Shown here: piece by piece, positions 35,494 through 43,939 of the stretch
How the letters are laid out: every line of letters begins with the position of its first letter
How positions within the stretch are numbered: the first letter of the stretch is position 1
Source: an uncultured Alistipes sp.
Lineage (GTDB): Bacteria; Bacteroidota; Bacteroidia; Bacteroidales; Rikenellaceae
NCBI GenBank assembly: GCA_904502005.1
Contig: CAJGDC010000008.1
Span: forward strand, 1 to 45,839
Length of the DNA: 45,839 nucleotides
Direction: 5' to 3'
Position numbers and translations under genes: made by a program
The notes under the pieces: generated by a model
Told to the model about the DNA's origin: nothing
Seen by the model: only the letters and a program-made list of their open reading frames with translations
The model's database searches: none

Positions 35494-35555
35494 GATTCGA
35501 ACCCACGACCCACAGCTTAGAAGGCTGTTGCTCTATCCAACTGAGCTACGGAACC
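35482..35555 (-). tRNA. tRNA-Arg (anticodon TCT)
   Basis: 74 bases on the minus strand with a complete cloverleaf: acceptor GGTTCCG with CGGAATC (one G-U), D stem GCTC/GAGC, anticodon stem ACAGC/GCTGT with loop CTTCTAA (anticodon TCT at 35519-35521, reading AGA and AGG), five-base variable region, T arm GTGGG-TTCGAAT-CCCGC, discriminator A. CCA is not encoded; CGA follows. Upstream on the minus strand a TACTTTTG (35594-35601) fits the -7 consensus. Confidence 0.97.
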
Positions 35556-35593
35556 ATCGTCCTGAATATTAGCAATATGCTAAAATGGATGCG

Positions 35594-35601
35594 CAAAAGT
35601 A
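35594..35601 (-). promoter_or_regulatory. -7 element upstream of tRNA-Arg
   Basis: Minus-strand TACTTTTG fits TAnnTTTG, 38 bases before the tRNA 5' end. A small palindrome TTAGCA/TGCTAA (35569-35583) lies between promoter and tRNA. The upstream T/A tract at 35605-35621 could favour promoter opening. Confidence 0.4.
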
Positions 35602-35621
35602 ATATATTTTTTTTAATTTTT

Positions 35622-36785
35622 CTACAACTTATCAACTATTTTTCTCATAAAGTCGAATAATCGGCGGCTGGGGCGGTGGTTGCGCTTCCAGCTGCGGAGG
35701 CGTTGCATTTGTGTTGGGTACAGATAATCAAGTAGTTGTGTTGTGTAATATATTCCCCAATCAAGCACAAGTGCTGTGAGAATTACCACATAGAGTTGGG
35801 TGTTTGCATCTGCGCCATGGCGTGCTGCAAGCAGCCATGCTCCAACGACAGTAAGGTTTAATAGGCTGATAAGCACGGCGGTGCTGATGTGTGAGATTCC
35901 CAAGTCGATAAAGAGGTGGTGAAGGTGTGTTTTATCGCCAATAAGTGGTGATATTCCCCGAGCGATGCGGGCAATCATAACTCTCAGAGTATCAAATACT
36001 GGCATTGCAAGGGTTGCAAGCACAAAAGGCACGAGAGCATAGTTATTCTCAACAGCAAGGGTGTTATATTCGGGTTTGCAAATCACCTCCATAACGAAGG
36101 CGGAGAGTACGACACCCATCTGCAGTGAGCCTCCGTCGCCGACGAACATCTTTGACTCTATGCCAAAGGCGTTATGGAGTAGAAATGGAATCACGGCGCC
36201 AATGGCAGCAATTGCCAATGCAAAGAGTGCGTAATCACCAACAGCGTCGAAGATGTAGGCGTAGATTGCGCAGACGCTGATGCAGAAGATTGAGAAGAGT
36301 CCATCGGCCCCGTCAATAAGGTTTAGGGAGTTAATAATACCCACGATAGCGACTATTGTCAGCGGAACATATACCCACTCTGTAAGGGCGTTGATACCCC
36401 ATAGACCATGGAAATTGTTGAGTGATAAACCACCGATGTAAATGAGTACTAAAACGGTGATAATCTGAGATATAAGGCGTATGATAGGGGAGATGTCGAG
36501 CACGTCGTCCAGAGCCCCGACATAGGTCATTATCATCATGGCTGAGATAATGACAAAGAGCTCTGAGGAGTCGATGACTGTATGTGCTGCCAGCAGACCC
36601 GCAACAATACCGAAGAATATGGCTAATCCACCCAAAACGGGTACCGGGCGAAGCTGCAACTTGCGGGTATTGGGGTTGTCAACGATATTCTTTGCCTTGG
36701 CAAATTTTACCAAATATGGGTGTATGATTGCCACGCCGATAAACGAGGTGACAAAGGTGATAACTATCAGTGCGACTCTCTCCAT
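35622..36785 (-). CDS. Undecaprenyl-phosphate sugar-1-phosphate transferase, WecA/MraY family
   Basis: 387 residues with about ten or eleven membrane helices, inner membrane. Family motifs are complete: D-N-P-N-T-R-K at 36-42 followed by P-V-P-V-L-G-G, the Mg-binding D93-D94 in GALDDVLD, N-S-L-N-L-I-D-G-A-D-G-L at 151-162, F-V-G-D-G-G-S at 213-219, and H286-L-H288-H289. The HxHH motif and the overall layout point to the WecA/TagO side rather than MraY. It should transfer GlcNAc-1-P or a related sugar phosphate to undecaprenyl phosphate, starting a surface polysaccharide or glycan-linked polymer. It starts 13 bases after the PEGA-protein gene, so it belongs to the envelope operon. No glycosyltransferase cluster lies beside it. 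Confidence 0.9.
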   Translation of the reverse strand: MERVALIVITFVTSFIGVAIIHPYLVKFAKAKNIVDNPNTRKLQLRPVPVLGGLAIFFGIVAGLLAAHTVIDSSELFVIISAMMIMTYVGALDDVLDISPIIRLISQIITVLVLIYIGGLSLNNFHGLWGINALTEWVYVPLTIVAIVGIINSLNLIDGADGLFSIFCISVCAIYAYIFDAVGDYALFALAIAAIGAVIPFLLHNAFGIESKMFVGDGGSLQMGVVLSAFVMEVICKPEYNTLAVENNYALVPFVLATLAMPVFDTLRVMIARIARGISPLIGDKTHLHHLFIDLGISHISTAVLISLLNLTVVGAWLLAARHGADANTQLYVVILTALVLDWGIYYTTQLLDYLYPTQMQRLRSWKRNHRPSRRLFDFMRKIVDKL

Positions 36786-36798
36786 AGATAGCAGGGTA

Positions 36799-39030
36799 TT
36801 ACTTCTTCATAAATCCGCCACCAAAGTAGAACCTCAGACCCAAGCCTACAGTGTATTTATTGGCAAGGAACTTTTGGCTACAATCGTAGTCTTTTAGGGT
36901 TGTTGGGGTGCTATTTAAGCGGTGGTTAACTGTATATGATGACGGCTCTACACTCTTATATGGGTTGGTAAGGTTGTAAGTTGCATAGAGCGAAAGCTCC
37001 ATTGCTTCAAAGCTGTAACCTATAGATGCCAAACCAACTAAGGCAGGCTTAGACTCAATTTTGTACTTAGTCTCGCTCGCCAGACCTTTTGTATAACTCT
37101 CTGTATCAAGGTCAATATAGCCGGTCTTGTATTTTGTAGAGTGGAGAACGTTGTACATTGCTCCCGCCTCAATAAATACAGAGCTGTTGTGTGTTCGCTT
37201 GGTATTGATGCGCAACTTAGCCATTGGTGAGAGCGTGTTTGCGTCAATATCAACATCGACACTCTTCTTGTTTCCAATTTTAGTTGAGGCGTGAGTATAA
37301 TTTACGCCTATAAAACCATTTATTAGCTGATTTGTGCGACCAAAGCGTAGCTCAACTGGTACAGACAGAGTGGTTACTGCATCGCCAAAGCCGAACTCAA
37401 AGCCGACACCTAACTGTACAAAGTGGCTCTTGGCTTTAGCTGTGGTTACTGATTTTGTGGTTGTAGGTTTGTTGCTATTTCCACTGGTAGTCGTATATCT
37501 TGTTGCAGAGCTTGTTGCGCTCTTCTTTGTCAGCGTAGCATCTACAGAGGCGATTTTACCCTTCTCAATAGTTATAGTCTGGCTGAAGGTGTTGTAACCA
37601 GGTGCAAAGATCTTGATTGTGTGGGTGCCTATGAGTGCCTTATGATTCACATAAGGGAGGACCTCTTTCTGTTCAACACCGTCGATAGAGTATTTAGCGC
37701 CGGTAATATTAGACCTAACACTCAGTGAGCCATAGATTGGCGTGAGTGAGCTACAATCTACGCTTACAGGCTCCGTGCTGGTGATATTTAGCAAGTGATG
37801 AGCATCCTCGTGCGATGTTTTGCGACAATCAATAAGGTGCTTGCCAATCTCAAGGTTGCCAATCCACTTGCTTGTGCCACGCTTCTGACCATCAATCCAA
37901 ATCTCTGCGCCACCATCGGTTGTAATAGTTACCGGGGCGAAGTTGGCAACAAGAGCAGCCTTAATGGTGGTGGTTTTGTCGTCTGCGATGGTGACGGTGG
38001 TGTTGTAGTCGTGATACATACTCTTGACGATGCGTACGGCTGCCTCACCGCTCTTGATGGTAATCGGTTTGCTCAGTGGTAGCGTGCCTCGCATACGGCT
38101 ATCAACGTAAACCTCAGCGCCGTCCATCTCGTTACTATGCTCTACATTTAGAAAACCGAAGGCCGGCTTGAGAGCAATATCTAAGATGCGAGTTTTGCTG
38201 CCATCTATCACCACAGTGTCGCTAAGCGGATAGTAGTCTGCTGCCGAAATGGTGTAGTGATGGACGCCGTTAGTGACCAACTCCTCAATCTTGCCATTTC
38301 TGCGCTGGATGCTCTTGCCATCAATCTCTACAAGGGCGCTCTTTGGCTTGGTATTAATAATCAGGTACTGATGTACGGGTTGCGTATCGTCAATATCAAG
38401 TCGGAAATAGATGTTACTGCCGTCAATGACCTCAATTTCAGAGGTTGATTTGCGCTCACCATACTCTAAGCGTAGGGAGTACTTACCTTGGAACACATCG
38501 GCAATGGTGCAGATATTATTTGGCGCAACCGTAGTACCCTTAAATTCGTTATTCAGATATACATCTATCCCTGCGTGATTTGAGGCGATGTTGATTGTAA
38601 GTTGCTTGTTGAGCGTAGCCTTTGCCTGATACTCTGTATTGCCCTCAAGATTTACCTCTACTTCGTTTGATGTGCCAAACTTTGGATGGCGGAGATAGAA
38701 TTTTACACCCTCACGTGCTGTCATCTCAACAATGAGAATGGTCTCATAATCAGCAACTTTAGTCTTGGTGACCTCTATTCTGCTGTCGGGGGTGATAACC
38801 TCAATCTCCTGCATCTGCTCTTTGGTCATCTTGTCGAAGAGAATCTTTATTCGAGCACATGGACGACGAGAAAGGTCTTTACCGATAGGGTCTATATTTA
38901 GACCAGTCAGATTATCGCTATTTATCTTGCGCCATGAGTTGCTATCTATAGTCATGCTCTGCTTACTCTGCTGAGCAGAGGCAGAGAGTGCCATGGTGAC
39001 GATGGCGATAAGTAGTAGAAGTCGCTTCAT
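36799..39030 (-). CDS. PEGA-domain outer-membrane protein
   Basis: 743 residues with a Sec signal peptide cut near SASA-QQ (residue 19), no lipobox. Residues about 140-520 contain several PEGA-type repeats: Y-L-I-I-N-T-K-P-K-S-A-L-V-E-I-D-G-K, G-A-E-V-Y-V-D-S-R-M-R-G-T-L-P, G-A-E-I-W-I-D-G-Q-K-R-G-T-S, and S-I-R/V-S-N-I-T-G-A-K-Y-S-I-D-G. PEGA repeats are small beta domains found in cell-surface and S-layer proteins. A Ser/Thr-rich linker (about 520-550) leads into a C-terminal region of amphipathic strands from about 550, ending in L-G-L-R-F-Y-F-G-G-G, which suggests an outer-membrane barrel of eight or so strands. Lies 38 bases after the preceding gene. Envelope structural or scaffold role inferred. 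Confidence 0.75.
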   Translation of the reverse strand: MKRLLLLIAIVTMALSASAQQSKQSMTIDSNSWRKINSDNLTGLNIDPIGKDLSRRPCARIKILFDKMTKEQMQEIEVITPDSRIEVTKTKVADYETILIVEMTAREGVKFYLRHPKFGTSNEVEVNLEGNTEYQAKATLNKQLTINIASNHAGIDVYLNNEFKGTTVAPNNICTIADVFQGKYSLRLEYGERKSTSEIEVIDGSNIYFRLDIDDTQPVHQYLIINTKPKSALVEIDGKSIQRRNGKIEELVTNGVHHYTISAADYYPLSDTVVIDGSKTRILDIALKPAFGFLNVEHSNEMDGAEVYVDSRMRGTLPLSKPITIKSGEAAVRIVKSMYHDYNTTVTIADDKTTTIKAALVANFAPVTITTDGGAEIWIDGQKRGTSKWIGNLEIGKHLIDCRKTSHEDAHHLLNITSTEPVSVDCSSLTPIYGSLSVRSNITGAKYSIDGVEQKEVLPYVNHKALIGTHTIKIFAPGYNTFSQTITIEKGKIASVDATLTKKSATSSATRYTTTSGNSNKPTTTKSVTTAKAKSHFVQLGVGFEFGFGDAVTTLSVPVELRFGRTNQLINGFIGVNYTHASTKIGNKKSVDVDIDANTLSPMAKLRINTKRTHNSSVFIEAGAMYNVLHSTKYKTGYIDLDTESYTKGLASETKYKIESKPALVGLASIGYSFEAMELSLYATYNLTNPYKSVEPSSYTVNHRLNSTPTTLKDYDCSQKFLANKYTVGLGLRFYFGGGFMKK

Positions 39031-39068
39031 GATATTGGTAGGTTAGTATGTTTTCTAAGAGACTGTCA

Positions 39069-40988
39069 CTAATTGTCGTGGTTAAAGCTACCCTCTGTAG
39101 ATACGGTGCGGACCATCATCTGCTCGGCGGTGTAGTTTACATCCCTCTCCTGCTGCCATACACGCACACGTACCAAAGGATTTATATCGTTACGCATATC
39201 AATTGCAAGGGTGAGGATTCCCTCGTCAGCATAGTTGTTTGAGGTGTATAGCTGGCGTACCTGTACGGCATATATTCCCCTCTTTGGACCCTGACCGGCA
39301 CAGACATCGCACTCCTCAAAGCGGACATTGACAAACTCCTTGCTTAAGAAACTTTTAGATAGCTTAGCTACATACTCCTTTTTGCTGTAGCGGGTATAGA
39401 CGGCATTGCCGTCGGTCTCTATAAGTTCAGCCTTGTCGTTAAACTTCTTTGTCGACTTCTGAAGTACCTTACCAACAATGATATAGGCATCATTTGAGAA
39501 GACCTTTTTGATATAGCCAATATCACGCAGACAGTATGCAGAGCGGTAGTCCTCAAGGAATGTGATAAGCGTTAGGCGGTCCCTTTCATCCCAATCTTTT
39601 GCCATGATGCTGCTCTCAGTAGCGGCACCGAGTTTGTAGGCTACAGACTCAATCTTCTTGGTGCGCTCGTTGATGCGGAAGACAACATCTTCAATAAACG
39701 GTTTGCGAGCAGATGGGAACTTGAGCTTTACTGGCAGCTCACGGCAGATGATGAGCGTATCATGCTTGATAAATCGCCATGATGGTGTACGCGCAACAAC
39801 CGGATTACCCTCAGAGACAATCTTCTCGTAATTATCCCAGCCACTATCGGTAAAGTGCTCGCGCACACTGATACTCTTGTCGGTAAATGAGCTGACAATT
39901 TTGTCCATGATAGCAGTATAGCTCTCGCTGTTTGTTGCGGCTGTGGTGTGACCATACTCCGCCTCACTCTTCTTAAGGCTCTCGGTTACTGCAGAGGCGT
40001 GCTTAAGGTTGTTTGTATCAACCTCTTTCTGCGGCTTTACACCCTTAGGCTGAATCTCAATCTCCTTAAGACTTCCTGTAAACGGGGCAGAATTGCTGAG
40101 CATCTTTACGCACTGCTGAATTCCTGGGTCAAGAACTCTAGCTTCATTCTCCATGTAGCAGTCTATGTTAAGCTTGAGGGTCGGAGTGAGTTTTTTCATA
40201 TTTATCATACTACGACCATCCTTAATTGTGTCATCAATATATCCGCAACCGTCGAAGTAGCTGAAAGAGAGGTTTGAGATTGGCTCACCCTCATAAATGA
40301 AGTCTAAGTAGAGGGTGTAAGGGTAGTTCTTGTCACCCTTCTGCTCACGAATAGCTGTAACTGAAATCTCTATGTCGTCAAGAATCTCAGTAATCTTGCT
40401 CATGGCATACTGGTCGGCCGCCATATTATCAACTTTTATGTCGCCCTTATTGTACTGTTTGAGTAGCGCTAATGCCCAAACATAACAGCGCAACTGCTCA
40501 GTTACATTGACTGAGTATTCAGCATAGTCTAAGTACTTATTAATCTTATCTTTAAGACTGTCATGACGTTTGCTCCACTGCTCGGCTGTGACATATCGCA
40601 GTACAAAATATGGGAAGATGGTGCCATTGTATTCGTAGTTGAAGAGCTCTATGCGGCGAATATTCTCAAGATATACCATTGATGCACCGGTAACCTTCAC
40701 CTCGTCAATGTCTGTAGTTCGTGCGCTCTCGATATTTATCTGCTCGTTTCTTGTCTGGCTATTGTATTGTGTTACCAGATTTAGGTCGGAGGAAGATAGC
40801 TTTGCCAGAGCAGAGCTATCTGCAGTCTCAAGGTCGTCACCAAAGCCCACAGCCCAAACATATTGCTCGAAGGCGGTATCTTGCATAATCTCCTGGGCAA
40901 GCTCTGTGTCATTACGTGAGTTTATGTGTTGGGCATAAAGCGGAAAAACTCCCATAAGGAGCAAAACTGCAGCGAAAAATCTCTTCAT
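39069..40988 (-). CDS. Periplasmic protein with LPP20-like N-terminal region
   Basis: 639 residues from the ATG at 40988; a frame-compatible ATG at 41036 would add 16 residues before a good signal peptide (M-K-R-F-F-A-A-V-L-L-L-M-G-V-F, cleavage after YAQ or LYA). Residues about 30-130 recall LPP20-type domains: W-A-V-G-F-G-D-D-L-E-T-A-D-S-S-A-L-A-K-L. The middle is low in motifs. The last 180 residues have a helix-plus-sheet look with D-R-L-T-L-I-T-F-L-E-D-Y and a C-D-V-C-A-G-Q-G loop that might bind metal or form a disulphide. No family was recognised for the whole. First gene of the operon with the PEGA protein and sugar-phosphate transferase, so an envelope role is likely. Confidence 0.65.
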   Translation of the reverse strand: MKRFFAAVLLLMGVFPLYAQHINSRNDTELAQEIMQDTAFEQYVWAVGFGDDLETADSSALAKLSSSDLNLVTQYNSQTRNEQINIESARTTDIDEVKVTGASMVYLENIRRIELFNYEYNGTIFPYFVLRYVTAEQWSKRHDSLKDKINKYLDYAEYSVNVTEQLRCYVWALALLKQYNKGDIKVDNMAADQYAMSKITEILDDIEISVTAIREQKGDKNYPYTLYLDFIYEGEPISNLSFSYFDGCGYIDDTIKDGRSMINMKKLTPTLKLNIDCYMENEARVLDPGIQQCVKMLSNSAPFTGSLKEIEIQPKGVKPQKEVDTNNLKHASAVTESLKKSEAEYGHTTAATNSESYTAIMDKIVSSFTDKSISVREHFTDSGWDNYEKIVSEGNPVVARTPSWRFIKHDTLIICRELPVKLKFPSARKPFIEDVVFRINERTKKIESVAYKLGAATESSIMAKDWDERDRLTLITFLEDYRSAYCLRDIGYIKKVFSNDAYIIVGKVLQKSTKKFNDKAELIETDGNAVYTRYSKKEYVAKLSKSFLSKEFVNVRFEECDVCAGQGPKRGIYAVQVRQLYTSNNYADEGILTLAIDMRNDINPLVRVRVWQQERDVNYTAEQMMVRTVSTEGSFNHDN

Positions 40989-41033
40989 AATGTGAGTGAG
41001 TATCAATAAAATTTTGAAAATCAAATGTTTTGG

Positions 41034-41041
41034 CAAATATA
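41034..41041 (-). promoter_or_regulatory. -7 element of the envelope operon
   Basis: Minus-strand TATATTTG fits TAnnTTTG, 46 bases before the start at 40988. Only a 12-base gap separates it from the nearest TTTG, so the -33 part is not supported. Confidence 0.4.
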
Positions 41042-41054
41042 CATCTTTTTATTC

Positions 41055-41092
41055 AAATAAAAAACTTCCCCCGTACAATAGAGGGAAGTTTT
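41055..41092 (-). terminator. Rho-independent terminator after the TonB receptor gene
   Basis: On the minus strand AAAACTTCCC (41092-41083) pairs with GGGAAGTTTT (41070-41061) followed by more T. It lies about 28 bases past the receptor stop and separates that operon from the envelope operon. Confidence 0.8.
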
Positions 41093-41120
41093 CAATAAAT
41101 ATTGGTTTTTAGGAGTTGCC

Positions 41121-43424
41121 CTAGAAGGTAATCTTTGCGCCGAGGAACCATGTTCGAGGCAGTGATGGACCGTAGATATATCCTGCATCGCGGTCAGGGC
41201 CCTTGTCAAAGTCGCGCTGGTAGGCGTTAAAGATGTTCTTTAATCCACCGTTAATCTGTAGAACAATGGAGCGGTAGATCCTAAAGTCGTAGCTCAGCTT
41301 AATACCCATATCGAAGTATGGATTTGTGAGTACTGCCACATCCTTCTCTACATAGCCTGCAAAGTGCTGAACGAGCATTCTTCCGGTATATGTTCCTGTT
41401 AGCGCTATGTCAAAACGGCGCACTGGTGTGACAGTGGCTGTCAAAAAGGCATAGCTGTCAGGGGTGCGGAACATGCGGGTCTCGGCTGGCACGCTCTCAT
41501 CCTCGCTCCACTTCTCCGGCTCCTTGTAGCGGCTCTTCTGGAGAGTACCTCCAAATTGCATCTGCAACCAAGGGTTGAAGGCAAGGCGAGCCTCAAGGTT
41601 GATTCCCATAACCGTTGCGCCAGAGCCATTACGACGCTCAAGTACTGTCGCGGTGCCGCCATCGGCAGTCTCGCCAGTCTCCTCAAGGGTAAAGACATCC
41701 TTTAGAATGGTGTAGAAACCCTCTACGAGCAGGTTGCCCTGAACTCCGTTCTTAAAGGTGTGGTACATATCTGCCGAGAGGCTGAATGAGTGGCTGCGCT
41801 CCTCCTTAAGGTCGTCAGCAAGGCGAATACGGGTACGCTCGCCGCCAACGATTGTGATGTGCAGATCCTCATCAAAAGCCTGTGGCGCACGGAAACCTGA
41901 TGAGTAGACAGCACGCAGGTTCACATTGTGGCTTGGGTTATATCGGAAATTGACACGCGGTGAGAAAATTACGTGGTCAATAAGGTTGTGTTTATCCGCA
42001 CGACCACCGATAAGGAATCCCCATGTCTCGTTCTTCCACTCGTTCTGCAGGTAGGCACTGTAGATGTGAATTGTCTGATTTGTAGGGGTATAGCCCTCAG
42101 TAAGAGGGGTGTCCTTCATATAGTCAAGGTTGTACTCAACTCCTGCGGTAAACTCGGCAGGCAGGAAGAGCAACTTTGGACAGCGGTACATATACTGCGC
42201 ACCACCTACGGCAGTAAAGCCGTGAGTTGTACCGTAAGCGTTCGGGTCCATGTAGCTGCCATAGTAGCTGTCGCGCTTAATATCTTGCGCTGATGCGTAG
42301 ACGCTATATCGGTGGCGAGTGTCAGCAGTTGTACCCTCAAAGGTTATGCCTCCGCTGTTGATAATGTGGTCGGTTGTCTCAGCAACGTAAGCCTGATGTG
42401 GTGGAACGTCAAGCTGGTCACCACCACGACGATACTCCTTAGTGCCGTGATACTCAAGTGATAGCTTGCTGTATGTGCTGGTCTTGATATAGCTTCTCAG
42501 ACCCACTGTCTGACCGTCAATCTCACCAATCTCAACAAATCCGTCGCCATTGTGGTCGTAACCGTTGCGGCGGCGATTCTGACCATAGACCATAAGGCCC
42601 GCCTTATGGTTGTCGGTCACAAGCGATGCGTTGAGGGTTGTATTGTTGTCAAAAGAGCCGCTGCAGCCGATAGAGCTGATAGTGTGGGCAATCTGACCAG
42701 AGTTATAGAGTGGCTCCTTTGTGATGATATTTACAGTACCGCCGATAGCTGACGCACCATATAGTGCTGAGCCACCACCGCGCACCACCTCTATGCGCTC
42801 AATCATATTTGCAGGAAGGTGCTCCAGACCATATACACCAGCAAGGGCAGAGAATACTGGGCGAGAGTCGATCAAAATCTGTGAGTAGTGACCATCAAGA
42901 CCGTTGATTCTCACCTGAGTAAAGCCGCAGTTCTGGCAGTTGTTCTCAACACGCACACCCGACTGGAAGTTAAGTCCCTCGGCAACTGTTGGTGATGTTG
43001 TGACGTCAAAAAGGCGAGTGTCAAGCACGCTAACGAGCGTTGGCGCCTCACGACGGGTAGTGACATTTCTGTTTGCAGATACGACCACCGCATCGAGTGA
43101 TACCTGCTCTTCAGAGATTTCGAAGTCAATCTCCTGTGGCTCGCCACTATTGACCTTTATGGTCTTTGTAACGGTCTGATAACCAAGGGCTGATACCTCG
43201 ATTGTAATCTCAGTATCTTCTGGAACATCGTTAAGGATATAGTGACCCGAGGTGTCGGTAGTAGTTCCGATAGTTGTGTTTTGTACTACTACATTTATAT
43301 ATGGGAGCATCTCCTTGCTCTTTGCATCGCATACGTGACCGAAGATGTGTGTCTCAAAGTCAGATGCATAGATGTTGCCGACAACACAGAGTGCCGACAA
43401 AAGTAAAGATATAATTTTCTTCAT
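41121..43424 (-). CDS. TonB-dependent outer-membrane receptor, probably metal or chelate uptake
   Basis: 767 residues with a signal peptide (cleavage near IYA-S). Residues about 27-110 are a carboxypeptidase-regulatory-like beta domain (I-F-G-H-V-C-D-A-K-S-K-E-M-L-P, V-S-A-L-G-Y-Q). The plug, about 120-235, has V-V-V-S-A-N-R, T-V-A-E-G-L, a C-Q-N-C-G pair, V-R-I-N-G-L-D-G, R-I-E-V-V-R-G-G-G-S-A-L-Y-G and G-G-T-V-N-I-I-T. The rest is a 22-strand-type barrel ending in F-L-G-A-K-I-T-F with terminal Phe. This is not a SusC; it resembles the BtuB/CirA/HmuR class. The preceding gene encodes a small HxH/CPxC membrane protein on the same transcript, which points to a metal such as copper, zinc or haem iron (inference). 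Confidence 0.88.
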   Translation of the reverse strand: MKKIISLLLSALCVVGNIYASDFETHIFGHVCDAKSKEMLPYINVVVQNTTIGTTTDTSGHYILNDVPEDTEITIEVSALGYQTVTKTIKVNSGEPQEIDFEISEEQVSLDAVVVSANRNVTTRREAPTLVSVLDTRLFDVTTSPTVAEGLNFQSGVRVENNCQNCGFTQVRINGLDGHYSQILIDSRPVFSALAGVYGLEHLPANMIERIEVVRGGGSALYGASAIGGTVNIITKEPLYNSGQIAHTISSIGCSGSFDNNTTLNASLVTDNHKAGLMVYGQNRRRNGYDHNGDGFVEIGEIDGQTVGLRSYIKTSTYSKLSLEYHGTKEYRRGGDQLDVPPHQAYVAETTDHIINSGGITFEGTTADTRHRYSVYASAQDIKRDSYYGSYMDPNAYGTTHGFTAVGGAQYMYRCPKLLFLPAEFTAGVEYNLDYMKDTPLTEGYTPTNQTIHIYSAYLQNEWKNETWGFLIGGRADKHNLIDHVIFSPRVNFRYNPSHNVNLRAVYSSGFRAPQAFDEDLHITIVGGERTRIRLADDLKEERSHSFSLSADMYHTFKNGVQGNLLVEGFYTILKDVFTLEETGETADGGTATVLERRNGSGATVMGINLEARLAFNPWLQMQFGGTLQKSRYKEPEKWSEDESVPAETRMFRTPDSYAFLTATVTPVRRFDIALTGTYTGRMLVQHFAGYVEKDVAVLTNPYFDMGIKLSYDFRIYRSIVLQINGGLKNIFNAYQRDFDKGPDRDAGYIYGPSLPRTWFLGAKITF

Positions 43425-43468
43425 TTTGTGATTTAGTACTTGTTATAAAAATAATTTGAGGGCAATTT

Positions 43469-43792
43469 TTATAACAATACAGGAGGGGCGCGAAGAGATA
43501 GAGAGTACTTACGCTCAACGGTGCGGTAGATGACATCTACTGCGGCGATAACTGTTAGCAGAACAGCCGCTGTTAGCAGTGCTTGACTCTGAGAAATAAA
43601 GAATAGTAGTAGGTTAAAGTGGCATATAGGACAGTCGTCACTCATGCCATTTGATGCCGCACTACGGGTATTCCTCAATGAATCGTAGTAGCTGTCCGTG
43701 TGGGTATGCAGAGCCTTTCCGGTATATGCAACAGAGACCACTGCGAGCATCAGCCACAGCACCAAATTCTGTATATACTTGTTGACTCTCAT
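43469..43792 (-). CDS. Small membrane protein with HxH and CPxC motifs, DUF2946-like
   Basis: 107 residues. A hydrophobic N-terminal segment (8-25) is followed by H29-T-H31, then C54-P-I-C57-H58-F59, then a second membrane helix (about 60-88). The protein ends R-A-P-P-V-L-L. The combination of His pair, CPxC and closing RAPP recalls DUF2946-type proteins found beside metal-related TonB receptors (from memory). The two motifs lie in the same loop between membrane segments and could bind a transition metal. Transcribed just ahead of the TonB receptor, 44 bases apart, from a consensus promoter. Confidence 0.7.
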   Translation of the reverse strand: MRVNKYIQNLVLWLMLAVVSVAYTGKALHTHTDSYYDSLRNTRSAASNGMSDDCPICHFNLLLFFISQSQALLTAAVLLTVIAAVDVIYRTVERKYSLSLRAPPVLL

Positions 43793-43813
43793 CTATTTTC
43801 TGTAAAACTGATG

Positions 43814-43845
43814 CAAAGGTAATTGGTAATATTCAATTTTTCAAA
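43814..43845 (-). promoter_or_regulatory. Consensus promoter of the HxH protein-TonB receptor operon
   Basis: On the minus strand TTTG (43845-43842), a 20-base spacer and TACCTTTG (43821-43814) match the Bacteroidetes consensus. The start codon at 43792 is 21 bases downstream. The region 43793-43939 is also the upstream region of the divergent clpB, for which only a near-match TTACTTTG (43885-43892) was seen. Confidence 0.7.
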
Positions 43846-43939
43846 CAAAATAGTCGATAAACTTATGACAAATTGGCAGAAATTTTACTTTGGCAACAAA
43901 TTTGACCACATAGGGTTAAAACAAAAATTAGATTTGACT

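Noticed and set aside
27208..35555. Classic integrative element at tRNA-Arg
   Set aside because: There is no integrase, excisionase or mobilisation gene between the repeats, and the repeats extend about 200 bases beyond the tRNA end, unlike a normal short att core.
35259..35572. Open frames on both strands over the tRNA and repeat
   Set aside because: They translate tRNA-Arg and structured repeat sequence; the GIRTHDPQLRR-type peptide is a well-known artefact of reading through tRNA genes.
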